From an uncultured Lentisphaeraceae bacterium (GTDB lineage Bacteria; Verrucomicrobiota; Kiritimatiellia; RFP12; DVOR01), in assembly GCA_937892925.1 (NCBI GenBank), contig CALBHX010000118.1, positions 1 to 15,914 on the forward strand: a stretch of DNA of 15,914 bases. Direction: 5' to 3'. Position 1 is the stretch's first letter, and every line of letters begins with the position of its first letter. The notes below the pieces were generated by a model, which saw only the letters and a program-made list of their open reading frames with translations, made no database searches and was not told the origin of the DNA. Shown piece after piece: positions 7,014 to 14,092 of the stretch. The translations under genes were made by a program, and so were the position numbers.

Positions 7014-7046
7014 CGCTTTACACTGCTTCCAACATATGAAGCGTTA
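7011..7046 (+). terminator. Weak inverted repeat after the heparinase-like gene
   Basis: TAACGCTT (7011-7018, including the stop codon) pairs perfectly with AAGCGTTA (7039-7046) across a 20-nt loop. No T-run follows, so this may be an mRNA-end stabiliser or a Rho-associated end rather than an intrinsic terminator. The rest of the interval up to the minus-strand terminator shows nothing else. Confidence 0.25.
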
Positions 7047-7122
7047 GAAGCCATCCTCGTTCTCTATGCTCAGCACTTACCCTCCCATACATTTTCCAGT
7101 TTAGATGCGACTCTCTGTATAT

Positions 7123-7156
7123 AAAAAATGCCTGCCGTAGCTAGGTGCGGCAGGCA
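7123..7156 (-). terminator. Intrinsic terminator of the ACT-DUF711 operon
   Basis: On the minus strand a 9-bp GC-rich stem, TGCCTGCCG with CGGCAGGCA (plus coordinates 7129-7137 and 7148-7156), has a 10-nt loop and runs straight into TTTTTTATA. It lies 22 nt past the DUF711 stop. On the plus strand no T-run follows, so it does not obviously terminate the convergent heparinase transcript. Confidence 0.88.
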
Positions 7157-7178
7157 AATCACATAAACAATGCCTTGT

Positions 7179-8552
7179 TCAATTCATCAGCGAATGAATC
7201 GGAGCGGGAATATGCCCTCCATGACCAACAAAGGCTTCCTGTCCATCCGGGCAACGCGGAGCTACCACCGTGCCGCCTCCAAAGAGTCCGCCGAAGTCAA
7301 AATAATCCCCGACTTTTGCCCCTGGAACAGGGATCACACGAACGCCTGTTGTCTTACGCGCCGAAACGCCGATAGCACATTCATCTAAAATGATACCTGC
7401 CAGCGTTGTGGCAGATGTGTCGCCAGGCAGCATAATCATATCCAACCCAACAGAGCAAACGCTTGTCATCCCTTCCAACTTCTCAAGACAAAGCGTACCA
7501 TTGGTCAATGCCAACTCCAACGTATGATCCTCCATAGGTGGAATAAATGCACCCGATAACCCACCGACAGAAGAAGACGCAAATGCTCCGCCTTTCTTGA
7601 CAGCATCATTCAACATCATCACCGCAGCAATCGTACCCGGACATCCGATCTTTTTAATCCCCATAGCCTGATAAATCTCACCGACGGAGTCGCCCACTTT
7701 CGGCGTAGGAGCCAATGAAAGATCCAACACACCAAATGGTACGCCCAACTTCTTAGCCACATGGCGCCCAATAAGCTCACCCGTTCGAGTTACGCGGTAA
7801 GTCGTATGCTTTATCTCCTCAGCAATCTCATCCAATGTTACGGACGGATCTGCCGCCACCAGTTTTTCAATGGCACATTTAACCACACCAGGGCCTGACA
7901 CACCTGCATTGATTACTACATCCGGTTCACCTGGCCCTAACAAGGTACCCGCCATAAACGGATTATCTTCCGTGATGTTGGCAAAAACCACCAACTTGGC
8001 GCACCCAAAACCGTGAATCGACTCCGTCGCCTTCGAGATCTCCAACATCTTCTGTGCCACAAGATTTACGGCATCTACGTTAATGCCCGCACGCGTAGTA
8101 CCAACATTAATAGATGAGCAGACATGCGAAGTTTCGGCCAGTGCACGCGGAAGCGACTCAATCAACGTCCGTTCTCCAGGCGTAATCCCCTTATGAACAA
8201 TCGCCGAAAAACCGCCCAACAGATCGACCCCAAGCTCGATAGCCGCCCGGTCAAGTGCCTTGCACAATTCCACGGCAGTATCCACGGAATGCCCCTCCAG
8301 CAACATTGAAGCCGGGGAAATCGAAATACGTTTATTTACTACATTAACGCCAAAAAGCGTAGATGCCTCATTACACGTTTGCACCAAGTTTTTAGCTACA
8401 GTCATAATGCGATCATACACCGCATTTACCATAGCCTTTGGATCTGGATTCGCACAACGGCAAAGATTGATACCCATAGTGCATGTACGCACATCGAGAT
8501 TTTCCTCATTAACCATGCGCAGGGTTGCAAGAACAGCCTGATTATTAAGCAT
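7179..8552 (-). CDS. DUF711 / UPF0210 family protein ('PFL family', function unknown)
   Basis: A 457-aa protein of about the usual family length. Family hallmarks are the N-terminal TMGINL (about 25-30) and the C-terminal end GHGGHIPAPIHSLMN, close to the 'RGGRIPAPIHSL' ending of UPF0210 proteins. The Ala/Gly-rich sequence and lack of signal peptide or membrane helices point to a cytoplasmic protein. Databases sometimes call it 'PFL family', but I see no glycyl-radical motif of pyruvate formate-lyase, so that name should not be read as a function. Its ribosome site AGGAG lies in the last codons of the upstream ACT gene (6-nt gap), so the two are translationally coupled. The pairing is widely conserved in anaerobes and implies that the ACT protein senses a ligand for, or regulates, this protein. 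The reaction is unknown. Confidence 0.93.
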   Translation of the reverse strand: MLNNQAVLATLRMVNEENLDVRTCTMGINLCRCANPDPKAMVNAVYDRIMTVAKNLVQTCNEASTLFGVNVVNKRISISPASMLLEGHSVDTAVELCKALDRAAIELGVDLLGGFSAIVHKGITPGERTLIESLPRALAETSHVCSSINVGTTRAGINVDAVNLVAQKMLEISKATESIHGFGCAKLVVFANITEDNPFMAGTLLGPGEPDVVINAGVSGPGVVKCAIEKLVAADPSVTLDEIAEEIKHTTYRVTRTGELIGRHVAKKLGVPFGVLDLSLAPTPKVGDSVGEIYQAMGIKKIGCPGTIAAVMMLNDAVKKGGAFASSSVGGLSGAFIPPMEDHTLELALTNGTLCLEKLEGMTSVCSVGLDMIMLPGDTSATTLAGIILDECAIGVSARKTTGVRVIPVPGAKVGDYFDFGGLFGGGTVVAPRCPDGQEAFVGHGGHIPAPIHSLMN

Positions 8553-8558
8553 AGCAAG

Positions 8559-9131
8559 TTACTCCTGAGTAATCGATTTAATGGGGGCGACCTCACCCGT
8601 TGCGCGGAAAATATCTTCATGACAGAGCTGTGCAGTAAACCCATACTCAGCCATTACTTTCCGAAATGCGCTCTGCGTGGCCTTAAGATCCGTACAAGGC
8701 GCCCGAAAGGTCACATACGCCAGATGCGTCACATGTGCACCATCAAAAAGCGTAGACCAGTCTTCAATGTTAATGTTGTGTGAAGCCATGAAAGCAGCAA
8801 TCGCCAACATTATTCCGGGGCGATCCTCTCCGGAAGCGATGGCCACATAACGCGATCCAATAACAGGATGTGCCTTACGTACCCGATCCGGATTAGGCAT
8901 AATAGACAAAACTGCCCCATCAGGGAGTATCGAGCGCAACGCATCATGTAATTTAGACCCAACATCTTCTTGATGCTCTGTCACAAAAACGAGCGAAAAG
9001 AAACCGCTGACAATAGTCTGCCGCATATCGGAAATATAACCTTTCAGATCCACAACAGTCTGCGCAATGTCGCGTGTCAACCCCACCTTGTCCGGCGTGA
9101 TGACAGAAACGAGATAAGTATATTTGGCCAT
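8559..9131 (-). CDS. Tandem ACT-domain protein (UPF0237/GcvR-like)
   Basis: A 190-aa cytoplasmic protein with two ACT domains. The first is at about 4-80 (VSVITPDKVGLTRDIAQTVV, then LKGYISDMRQTIVSGFFSLVF). The second is at about 93-170 (YVAIASGEDRPGIMLAIAAF, then MASHNINIEDWSTLFDG). The C-terminal QLCHEDIFRATGEV matches the 'HEDIF' tail of UPF0237 proteins, which are normally about 90 aa with a single ACT domain. This is therefore a doubled version, similar in build to GcvR. ACT domains bind amino acids or related ligands. AAGGAG 6 nt before the ATG is a strong ribosome site. It is the first gene of a two-gene operon with DUF711. Direct DNA binding is not indicated, because no DNA-binding domain is visible. 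Confidence 0.93.
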   Translation of the reverse strand: MAKYTYLVSVITPDKVGLTRDIAQTVVDLKGYISDMRQTIVSGFFSLVFVTEHQEDVGSKLHDALRSILPDGAVLSIMPNPDRVRKAHPVIGSRYVAIASGEDRPGIMLAIAAFMASHNINIEDWSTLFDGAHVTHLAYVTFRAPCTDLKATQSAFRKVMAEYGFTAQLCHEDIFRATGEVAPIKSITQE

Positions 9132-9165
9132 GTACGCTCCTTAAACGAAATGAGACAACCGGGAC

Positions 9166-9174
9166 AGTATAACA
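9166..9174 (-). promoter_or_regulatory. Extended -10 promoter for the ACT-DUF711 operon
   Basis: The minus strand reads TGTTATACT, preceded by GTG and followed by GTCC, 34 nt before the ATG at 9131. It is the same word as upstream of ilvA and exbB. No -35 box is evident at 16-18 nt. Confidence 0.55.
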
Positions 9175-9330
9175 CAAGCCACTGATATGTGTGCCCATTT
9201 TGACAGATTGTCTAAGCCACTGTCACGTATTCAACACAAAAATAACGAGAGGGCTCATCTTATTGCATACGTATTCTGAAAATGTCCAGACGCATACATC
9301 TGACGAAAGTAGGCAAAATTAAAGCAAGAT

Positions 9331-9370
9331 TACCCTAAGTAATTCCATTTCAAAATCGGGACGGGTTAAA
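9331..9370. repeat. Intergenic repeat element, copy B
   Basis: TTCCATTT (9343-9350), then CAAAA, then ACGGGTTAAA (9361-9370), occur in the same order and orientation as at 13811-13836 in copy C. The bases upstream (ACCCTAAGTAA) resemble the ACCCCGAGCAA of copy C. It looks like a diverged copy; the GCAGGTCA end found in copies A and C is missing. Confidence 0.4.
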
Positions 9371-9454
9371 CGTACTTCATCGCCTCTTCCTCTACCTCCT
9401 CAGTACAAATCAACCTCAACTGGCAACACGTCTTTTATTCTGGTATTTTGTTTG

Positions 9455-9680
9455 TTACTGTAGAGTTTCAAGTGCGTTTTGCAAAAAAACTAACTCCTCA
9501 CCATAGCAAGCTTCCCACCATAGCGAAACTGCAGCTAAGATATCACTCCTGCTCAAACTACCCCATTCGAAATGTATATACGGCACGTTCCAACGTCAAT
9601 GCAGTTAGGTTTTCACACACTTCTTGCAGATTTTTTGAACGTTGTACCGGCAATTCAAGTATGGTCAAGAGTCGATCCAT
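9455..9680 (-). pseudogene. Candidate small frameshifted gene (about 74 aa when restored)
   Basis: On the minus strand GAGGGGGAAGAAA precedes an ATG at 9680. The frame runs 40 codons, starting MDRLLTILELPVQRSKNLQE, and stops at a TAG at 9560-9558. The stop immediately follows a GGGG run (plus 9561-9564). Removing one base there opens a further 34 codons with protein-like composition (SDILAAVSLWWEACYGEELV and on) to a TAA at 9457-9455. Further upstream a short open segment (LLEREAMMLYVQKHFVREKE) ends in TGA and may be another piece. No family was recognised. Possible explanations are a decayed gene, a sequencing error in the G run, phase variation, or chance. Neighbouring non-coding DNA also throws up short open frames, so confidence is limited. 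Confidence 0.3.
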
Positions 9681-9844
9681 TTTCTTCCCCCTCTACAGCT
9701 GGCAAAATATTCCAAAGCCGTGACAAGCATTCCACACTTTCACACTTCTCCCATCAGGTCCTCTTTTTCTCGTACAAAATGTTTCTGGACATAGAGCATC
9801 ATTGCTTCACGTTCGAGAAGGCTAGATTACCCCGATAATCCACA

Positions 9845-9862
9845 GAAAATTTTAAAATTTTC
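9845..9862. repeat. 18-bp perfect AT-rich palindrome
   Basis: GAAAATTTTAAAATTTTC is a perfect palindrome made of alternating A4 and T4 tracts. It lies about 90 bp downstream of recD2, and upstream (on the minus strand) of the candidate small gene at 9680. Such phased A/T tracts bend DNA and can bind dimeric or nucleoid proteins. There is no direct evidence of function. Confidence 0.5.
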
Positions 9863-9953
9863 GTACCGATATCGCTCGTAAAATATGCACAAGAAACGAT
9901 GCGTGCCAGAGCGTCCAAGCGACAAAGGCCCCCTCCGCATGGACTTTTTCACC

Positions 9954-12146
9954 TTAAAAAGTAGACGGCGAGGAATCTTGTAACGCGATAGATAATCGTT
10001 TGGCAAGTGTAGTCTGTCTCCGCTCTACTGCTTCAGCGTGCAACGTAATCCATAGCGCCTTTGAGGAACCAATCACAATCACCAACTTTTTCCCACGTGT
10101 GATGGCAGTGTAGAGCAAATTCTTCCGCAATAGTTTAAAATGCTGAGTGTGAAGTAGAATAATAACAGCAGGATATTCGCTCCCTTGCGACTTGTGAATG
10201 CTCGTGGCATACGCAAGCACGAGTTCATCCAATTCATCCTGCTTGTAAGTTACCACGTGTCCATCAAAGTCAACGGTTAAAGAACGTGCTCCAGAATCTA
10301 CGGAACAAATAAATCCAATGTCGCCATTGAACACCTCTTTGTCATAGTCGTTACATATCTGCATCACCCGATCTCGTACCCGGAAAGCCATCGCTCCCCG
10401 ATAAATTGCCTCGCCACTCGGATTGATTACCTGCTGAATCCGTTCATTCAGGCGGTCTGTTCCAAGCTCTCCCCTGCGCATGGGCGTAAGAACCTGTACC
10501 TCATACAACGGATCGAACCCGAACTTCGCCGGGATACGTCCAATCAACATTCGAAGCATCATGTCCTGAATCTTCTGCGGATCAGAGGCTTCCATAAAAT
10601 AAAAATCACTCTCTTGCCCTGGTGCCGGCAATTCAAACGTCTCGCCATCATTAACTCGATGTGCATTTCGTACAATGTAACCCGATGTATTTTGACGAAA
10701 AATGGTTGTCAAACGAGCATAAGGCACCACCCCAGATGCAATCAAATCCCCCAATACATTCCCTGCGCCAACACTGGGTAATTGATCCGTATCACCCACC
10801 AGAATCAATACCGCAGTATCCGGCAAAGCTTCCAGAAATTTCCGTGCCAGCGATGCATCTAACATGGAACATTCATCCACCACAAACACATCGCCAGGGA
10901 TCGAATTATTAACCCCATAAAAGAATTCCCCCGTCTGCGGCTGAAACTTCAGTAGTCGATGTAACGTCGTCGCCGAAAAGCCTGTTGATTCCGTCATTCG
11001 TTTGGCCGCCCGTCCCGTTGGCGCGGCAAGAAACAGTCGCAATTTTCGCGCCGAAAAAATCTCGCCAAGAGCTCTGATGATGGTTGTTTTCCCAACGCCT
11101 GGGCCACCCGTAATCACCGTTACTTTTTCGCTGATCGCGAGAACCAAAGCCTTCCACTGTGCCGAAGCCAACGTCAACCCCATCTTCTGTTCTGCCCATT
11201 CAACCGCCTTATCCGCAAAAATCGGTCGAAAGGTTACGGGTGTTCGCAAAAGCGTTTTCACCCGACAAGCAATCGCCACCTCATCCCTATAATTTACCGA
11301 AAGATAAACCCGATTCTCCTCCTGCACCACAACTTGACGCAAAATATCGGCCTCCAACGCCGACTTCAAACGTTCTACCGGAATGTTTAACATATCATTG
11401 GCCATTAAAAGCAGCTCTGACTCCCAGAGAAAAATATTTCCAGATTCATCCGCCGCCGTTTTCAGGCAATGAAGCAACCCCGCCTCAGCACGCGCCTCAG
11501 AATCTTTCGCAACCCCCATTCGAAGCGCAATCTGGTCTGCCGTCAAAAAACCAATACCACGCACATCCTCCGCCAATCGATAAGGATTTTGCCGAACGAT
11601 GGCAATGGCATCCGGCCCATAACGTCGCCAAATTCGAGCAGCCTGTCCCGTTCCAATCCCTTGTGATTGTAGATAAATCATCGTATCATGGCTCTGTCGT
11701 TGCTCACTCCACGAACGTCGAATTTCCGCACATTTCTTTGCTCCGACTTTTGGCACTTCCCGCAGACGATCCGGCCGCGTATCCAAAATATGAATCGTAT
11801 CTGTACCAAAACGCGCCACGATAGCCTCCGCCAGCTTAGGCCCAATACCACGAATCATACCACTGGAAAGAAAGCGTTTAATCCCCTCCGTAGAAGTCGG
11901 TGCAATACACGTCAATATCTCTGCACGAAATTGATGTCCGAATCGTGCATCCTCCATCCACCGCCCCTCTGCGGAGATCTCTTCCCCAGACCAAACCGTT
12001 GCACACTTTCCCACTACTGTTATCCGCCGCGCATCACGTTCACCCTCTGCCACAGGGCGAACAGAAAGTACGGTATATCCTGTCTCCTCATTACGAAAGA
12101 CCACACTCTCAACCGTCCCGGAGACCTTATCCACACCATCAATCAT
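9954..12146 (-). CDS. recD2: RecD2-type SF1B DNA helicase
   Basis: A 730-aa ATP-dependent 5'-3' DNA helicase of the RecD2 (RecD-like, RecBC-independent) type, acting in DNA repair and replication-fork handling. The N-terminal domain (about 1-85) is OB-like. Helix-hairpin-helix segments follow (MIRGIGPKLAEAIVARFG near 97, then VPKVGAKKCAEI and GIGFLTADQIALRMG). This N-terminal extension is what separates RecD2 from E. coli RecD. The motor has Walker A GGPGVGKT (347-354, Lys353), Walker B VVDECSML (Asp424, Glu425), GDTDQLPSVGAG, and the late motif ATSIHKSQGSEYP (Lys652) followed by LLYTAITRGKK. The length is at the short end of the family range and nothing essential appears missing. Its ATG overlaps the bioF stop in ATGA, so it is translated by coupling. 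Confidence 0.95.
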   Translation of the reverse strand: MIDGVDKVSGTVESVVFRNEETGYTVLSVRPVAEGERDARRITVVGKCATVWSGEEISAEGRWMEDARFGHQFRAEILTCIAPTSTEGIKRFLSSGMIRGIGPKLAEAIVARFGTDTIHILDTRPDRLREVPKVGAKKCAEIRRSWSEQRQSHDTMIYLQSQGIGTGQAARIWRRYGPDAIAIVRQNPYRLAEDVRGIGFLTADQIALRMGVAKDSEARAEAGLLHCLKTAADESGNIFLWESELLLMANDMLNIPVERLKSALEADILRQVVVQEENRVYLSVNYRDEVAIACRVKTLLRTPVTFRPIFADKAVEWAEQKMGLTLASAQWKALVLAISEKVTVITGGPGVGKTTIIRALGEIFSARKLRLFLAAPTGRAAKRMTESTGFSATTLHRLLKFQPQTGEFFYGVNNSIPGDVFVVDECSMLDASLARKFLEALPDTAVLILVGDTDQLPSVGAGNVLGDLIASGVVPYARLTTIFRQNTSGYIVRNAHRVNDGETFELPAPGQESDFYFMEASDPQKIQDMMLRMLIGRIPAKFGFDPLYEVQVLTPMRRGELGTDRLNERIQQVINPSGEAIYRGAMAFRVRDRVMQICNDYDKEVFNGDIGFICSVDSGARSLTVDFDGHVVTYKQDELDELVLAYATSIHKSQGSEYPAVIILLHTQHFKLLRKNLLYTAITRGKKLVIVIGSSKALWITLHAEAVERRQTTLAKRLSIALQDSSPSTF

Positions 12147-13270
12147 GCCTGAACAAGCTCCAAAAGCCGCTCGAAAGCAACATCGGGGACGGTCGCTGTC
12201 AGTGAAAACCGCAATCGGGCGGTTCCTTCAGGTACCGTAGGCGGACGGATAGGCAATACATAAAACCCGGCCTCTCGAAAACGTTTTGCCAACGCCATCG
12301 CCTTAATATTTTCCCCTATCACATAAGGCACAATCTGCGAGGCACTCACACATACTGTTCCCTGTTGACGAATTGTCTCTGCTAAACGTTCCCCCATGAC
12401 AAGAAGCCGTTCACGACGCGCCTGCAAACTCGGCAAAGCCTCCAAAACAAAACGCGACCACGCCAAATTGATCGGAGGTAAAGCTGTCGTAAAAATAAAC
12501 GGGCGCATTCGATTAATTAGCGTATTGCGCACCACTTGAGAACAGATAAGATAGGCTCCCATAGAACTCCACGCTTTACCCAACGTCCCAACCAATAAAT
12601 CAATCTCTTGATGTAACCCGGTTGCATGCGCACAGCCCAACCCCGTCTCCCCAAAAACACCCACGCCATGCGCCTCATCCAAATAGAGCACAACATTAGG
12701 AAATGCCCGTTTCAATGCCACCAACTGCGGAATATCTACCCGATCACCATCCATGGAAAAAACACTTTCCGTCATGATGAACACCTCATCGTATATGGAG
12801 GCATAACGCTCCAATAACGTCCGTGCATGTCCCAAATCGTTATGCCGATAACGATAAAATGTACACCCGGAGGCTCGAATACCATCAATCATACTCGCAT
12901 GGCACAATTTATCCGCTAGTACCAGACTCTTCTTCCCCACTAATGCCGGTAAAATCCCCGTATTCGCATGATAACCAGAGTCAAAAACTAAAGCCGCTTC
13001 ACTCCCATATGCCTGGCACAAAGCATCCTCAAAAGCAATCGCCTCTGGCACATTCCCCGTCAACAACCGAGAACTCGCCGCACTCAACCGTCGCGATGCC
13101 CGCGGAAGTTGCGCATAAAACGCATCCAACAAAGCCTCGTCCGTCAAAAGCCCCAAGTAATCATTACTGGAAAGATTGATAACGCTATCGGGAACCTGCG
13201 GCAACATCCGCAGGTTTCCGCCTTGCCGCAACCGCGCTAACGCCTCAGTCAAACGTATCTCAAAGTTCAT
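12143..13270 (-). CDS. bioF: 8-amino-7-oxononanoate synthase-like PLP enzyme (alpha-oxoamine synthase family)
   Basis: A 375-aa fold type I PLP enzyme that would condense an acyl thioester with an amino acid. BioF joins pimeloyl-ACP/CoA and alanine in biotin synthesis; 2-amino-3-ketobutyrate CoA ligase is a close relative. Visible features are the Schiff-base Lys232 in GTLGKAWSSMGAY, the PLP aspartate Asp198 in YLDEAHGVGVFGETG, a substrate-side loop FDSGYHANTG and the C-terminal RPPTVPEGTARLRFSLTA. The last motif is typical of BioF and favours it over the CoA ligase. The start at 13270 aligns with the usual BioF N-terminus, although no good ribosome site precedes it; a TATGCT at about 13283-13288 could give a nearly leaderless transcript. 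No other biotin gene is in view. recD2 follows with an ATGA overlap. Confidence 0.9.
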   Translation of the reverse strand: MNFEIRLTEALARLRQGGNLRMLPQVPDSVINLSSNDYLGLLTDEALLDAFYAQLPRASRRLSAASSRLLTGNVPEAIAFEDALCQAYGSEAALVFDSGYHANTGILPALVGKKSLVLADKLCHASMIDGIRASGCTFYRYRHNDLGHARTLLERYASIYDEVFIMTESVFSMDGDRVDIPQLVALKRAFPNVVLYLDEAHGVGVFGETGLGCAHATGLHQEIDLLVGTLGKAWSSMGAYLICSQVVRNTLINRMRPFIFTTALPPINLAWSRFVLEALPSLQARRERLLVMGERLAETIRQQGTVCVSASQIVPYVIGENIKAMALAKRFREAGFYVLPIRPPTVPEGTARLRFSLTATVPDVAFERLLELVQA

Positions 13271-13444
13271 CGTGATAATCTAGCATAAAACACTCCGTCC
13301 TGTCCGATCACACAGTCCAATCGTTCGCTACACTACCACGCAATCCACATTGGACATATCCACACAATTCATTCCAAAAACTAATCCCATAAACTGTCTA
13401 TCCCAACAAAAAGAGACCTGTAAGGGAATCTCAATCCTCCTATT

Positions 13445-13474
13445 TTGCCTACCACTATAGTTCGCTGTTATACT
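13445..13474 (+). promoter_or_regulatory. Orphan extended -10 promoter in an intergenic region
   Basis: TGTTATACT at 13466-13474 is the same 9-mer found before ilvA, exbB and the ACT gene. Here it also has a weak -35, TTGCCT (13445-13450), at 18 nt. No annotated gene follows. An ATG at 13500, 25 nt downstream, opens 49 codons to a TAG at 13647-13649, but it lacks a ribosome site and its product has no recognisable features. The transcript could equally be a small RNA. Confidence 0.35.
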
Positions 13475-13795
13475 TCAAGGCAAATCTAACGTGCTGGTAA
13501 TGGAAGTAGTAAGCCAATGTAGAATCCAAGAACGCCAAACAGCCACTTTGCCAGAATCTTTGAGCTCTTTCACACAAGATTCTATGCTGCATATTCGGTA
13601 TAACTATCAACACCACAGAGGCATGGTTAAACATCCCAATCGGCCGTAGACTTCCATCATCTAAGCATAGGAATTCCTCTTTTATCGTATAACTTCGTCT
13701 TCCTTAAAACTCCTCCCTTCCCTTCTTTCCTCTCACATAATCGCCCCCTTTATTCAAAATTCCAGAAACACAAAATGTATAAAAACCACATACCC

Positions 13796-13850
13796 TCACC
13801 CCGAGCAAGGTTCCATTTAGGTCAAAACGGGTTAAAGGGCAGGTCAAAAT
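13796..13850. repeat. Intergenic repeat element, copy C (possible IS-end relic)
   Basis: It carries TCACCCCGAG and CAAGGT as in copy A, TTCCATTT and ACGGGTTAAA (13827-13836) as in copy B, and GCAGGTCA (13839-13846) as in copy A. GGTCAAAA is present twice (13820-13827 and 13842-13849), 22 bp apart. Repeated GGTCAAAA-type words are reminiscent, from memory, of the multiple terminal repeats of IS21-family elements. No transposase gene accompanies it. Confidence 0.45.
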
Positions 13851-14015
13851 AGATTTAATACGTATTTGCTCCGCGCTCTTTATCGCTCAAATCCCCCTAT
13901 AACACCAAAAACACCACACCTCCTCCCTGACTACACTCGTACACAGATATCTACTGCCCAAACCATTTCACAGACAGAAGTGTAAACTTATGGCATACTA
14001 ACCCCATATTGTGCG

Positions 14016-14043
14016 TTGACGTGCGTTGCGGCAATTGTATGAT
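14016..14043 (+). promoter_or_regulatory. Sigma70-type promoter of the GH3 gene with direct repeats at -35
   Basis: TTGACG (14016-14021) and TATGAT (14038-14043) are separated by 16 nt, the best -35/-10 pair in the window, 49 nt before the ATG at 14093. GTGCGTTG is repeated at 14011-14018 and 14021-14028 with a 10-bp period, overlapping the -35 box. That is a plausible operator for a regulator bound on one DNA face. Confidence 0.65.
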
Positions 14044-14092
14044 ATTTGCTTCCTTGTCATTAGCATCCTACCATTTGGCCAAAGGATTCCCA

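Larger units (their letters stand above)
9175..9953. other. Gene-poor intergenic region between the ACT operon and recD2
   Basis: About 780 bp without an intact gene that I can support. It holds repeat copy B (9331-9370), a candidate frameshifted small gene on the minus strand (9455-9680), a tandem CACCATAGC pair (9499-9507 and 9516-9524) and an 18-bp AT palindrome (9845-9862). No tRNA cloverleaf was recognised. A 7-bp AT-only hairpin (9943-9962) overlaps the recD2 stop but is too weak to call a terminator. Two open plus-strand frames (9448-9723 and 9572-9838) lack ribosome sites and look like noise. Confidence 0.6.
13271..14092. other. Gene-poor intergenic region between bioF and the GH3 gene
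   Basis: About 820 bp, divergent between bioF (minus) and the GH3 gene (plus). It holds an orphan promoter (13445-13474), a 25-nt all-pyrimidine tract on the plus strand (13710-13734), repeat copy C (13796-13850) and the GH3 promoter (14016-14043). Several short open frames exist. One minus-strand piece near 13495-13560 reads KILAKWLFGVLGFYIGLLLP, a membrane-like stretch with no start codon, which could be a gene remnant or chance. No tRNA, CRISPR array or transposase was seen. Confidence 0.6.

Noticed and set aside
7179..8552. Reading the DUF711 protein as a pyruvate formate-lyase
   Set aside because: There is no glycyl-radical motif or paired active-site cysteines, and its length is far below true PFL; the 'PFL family' label is misleading.
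9310..9420. A coding-like minus-strand segment reading DEVRLTRPDFEMELL, reminiscent of an anti-sigma FlgM-type motif
   Set aside because: It overlaps repeat copy B, is broken by a stop just upstream, and no other flagellar gene is present; probably chance.
9448..9838. Two plus-strand open frames in the intergenic region
   Set aside because: They have no ribosome site (one starts with TTG), no motifs, and lie opposite a more protein-like minus-strand frame.
9943..9962. Hairpin ACTTTTT/AAAAAGT at the end of recD2
   Set aside because: The stem has only one GC pair and overlaps the stop codon; it is too weak to call a terminator.
11159..11824. Plus-strand open frame of 221 codons
   Set aside because: It is antisense to recD2, whose motifs are unambiguous, and has a Pro/Ser-rich low-information product.
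13710..13734. 25-nt polypyrimidine tract as a special DNA structure
   Set aside because: It has no mirror symmetry that I could confirm and no context pointing to function; noted in the intergenic entry only.
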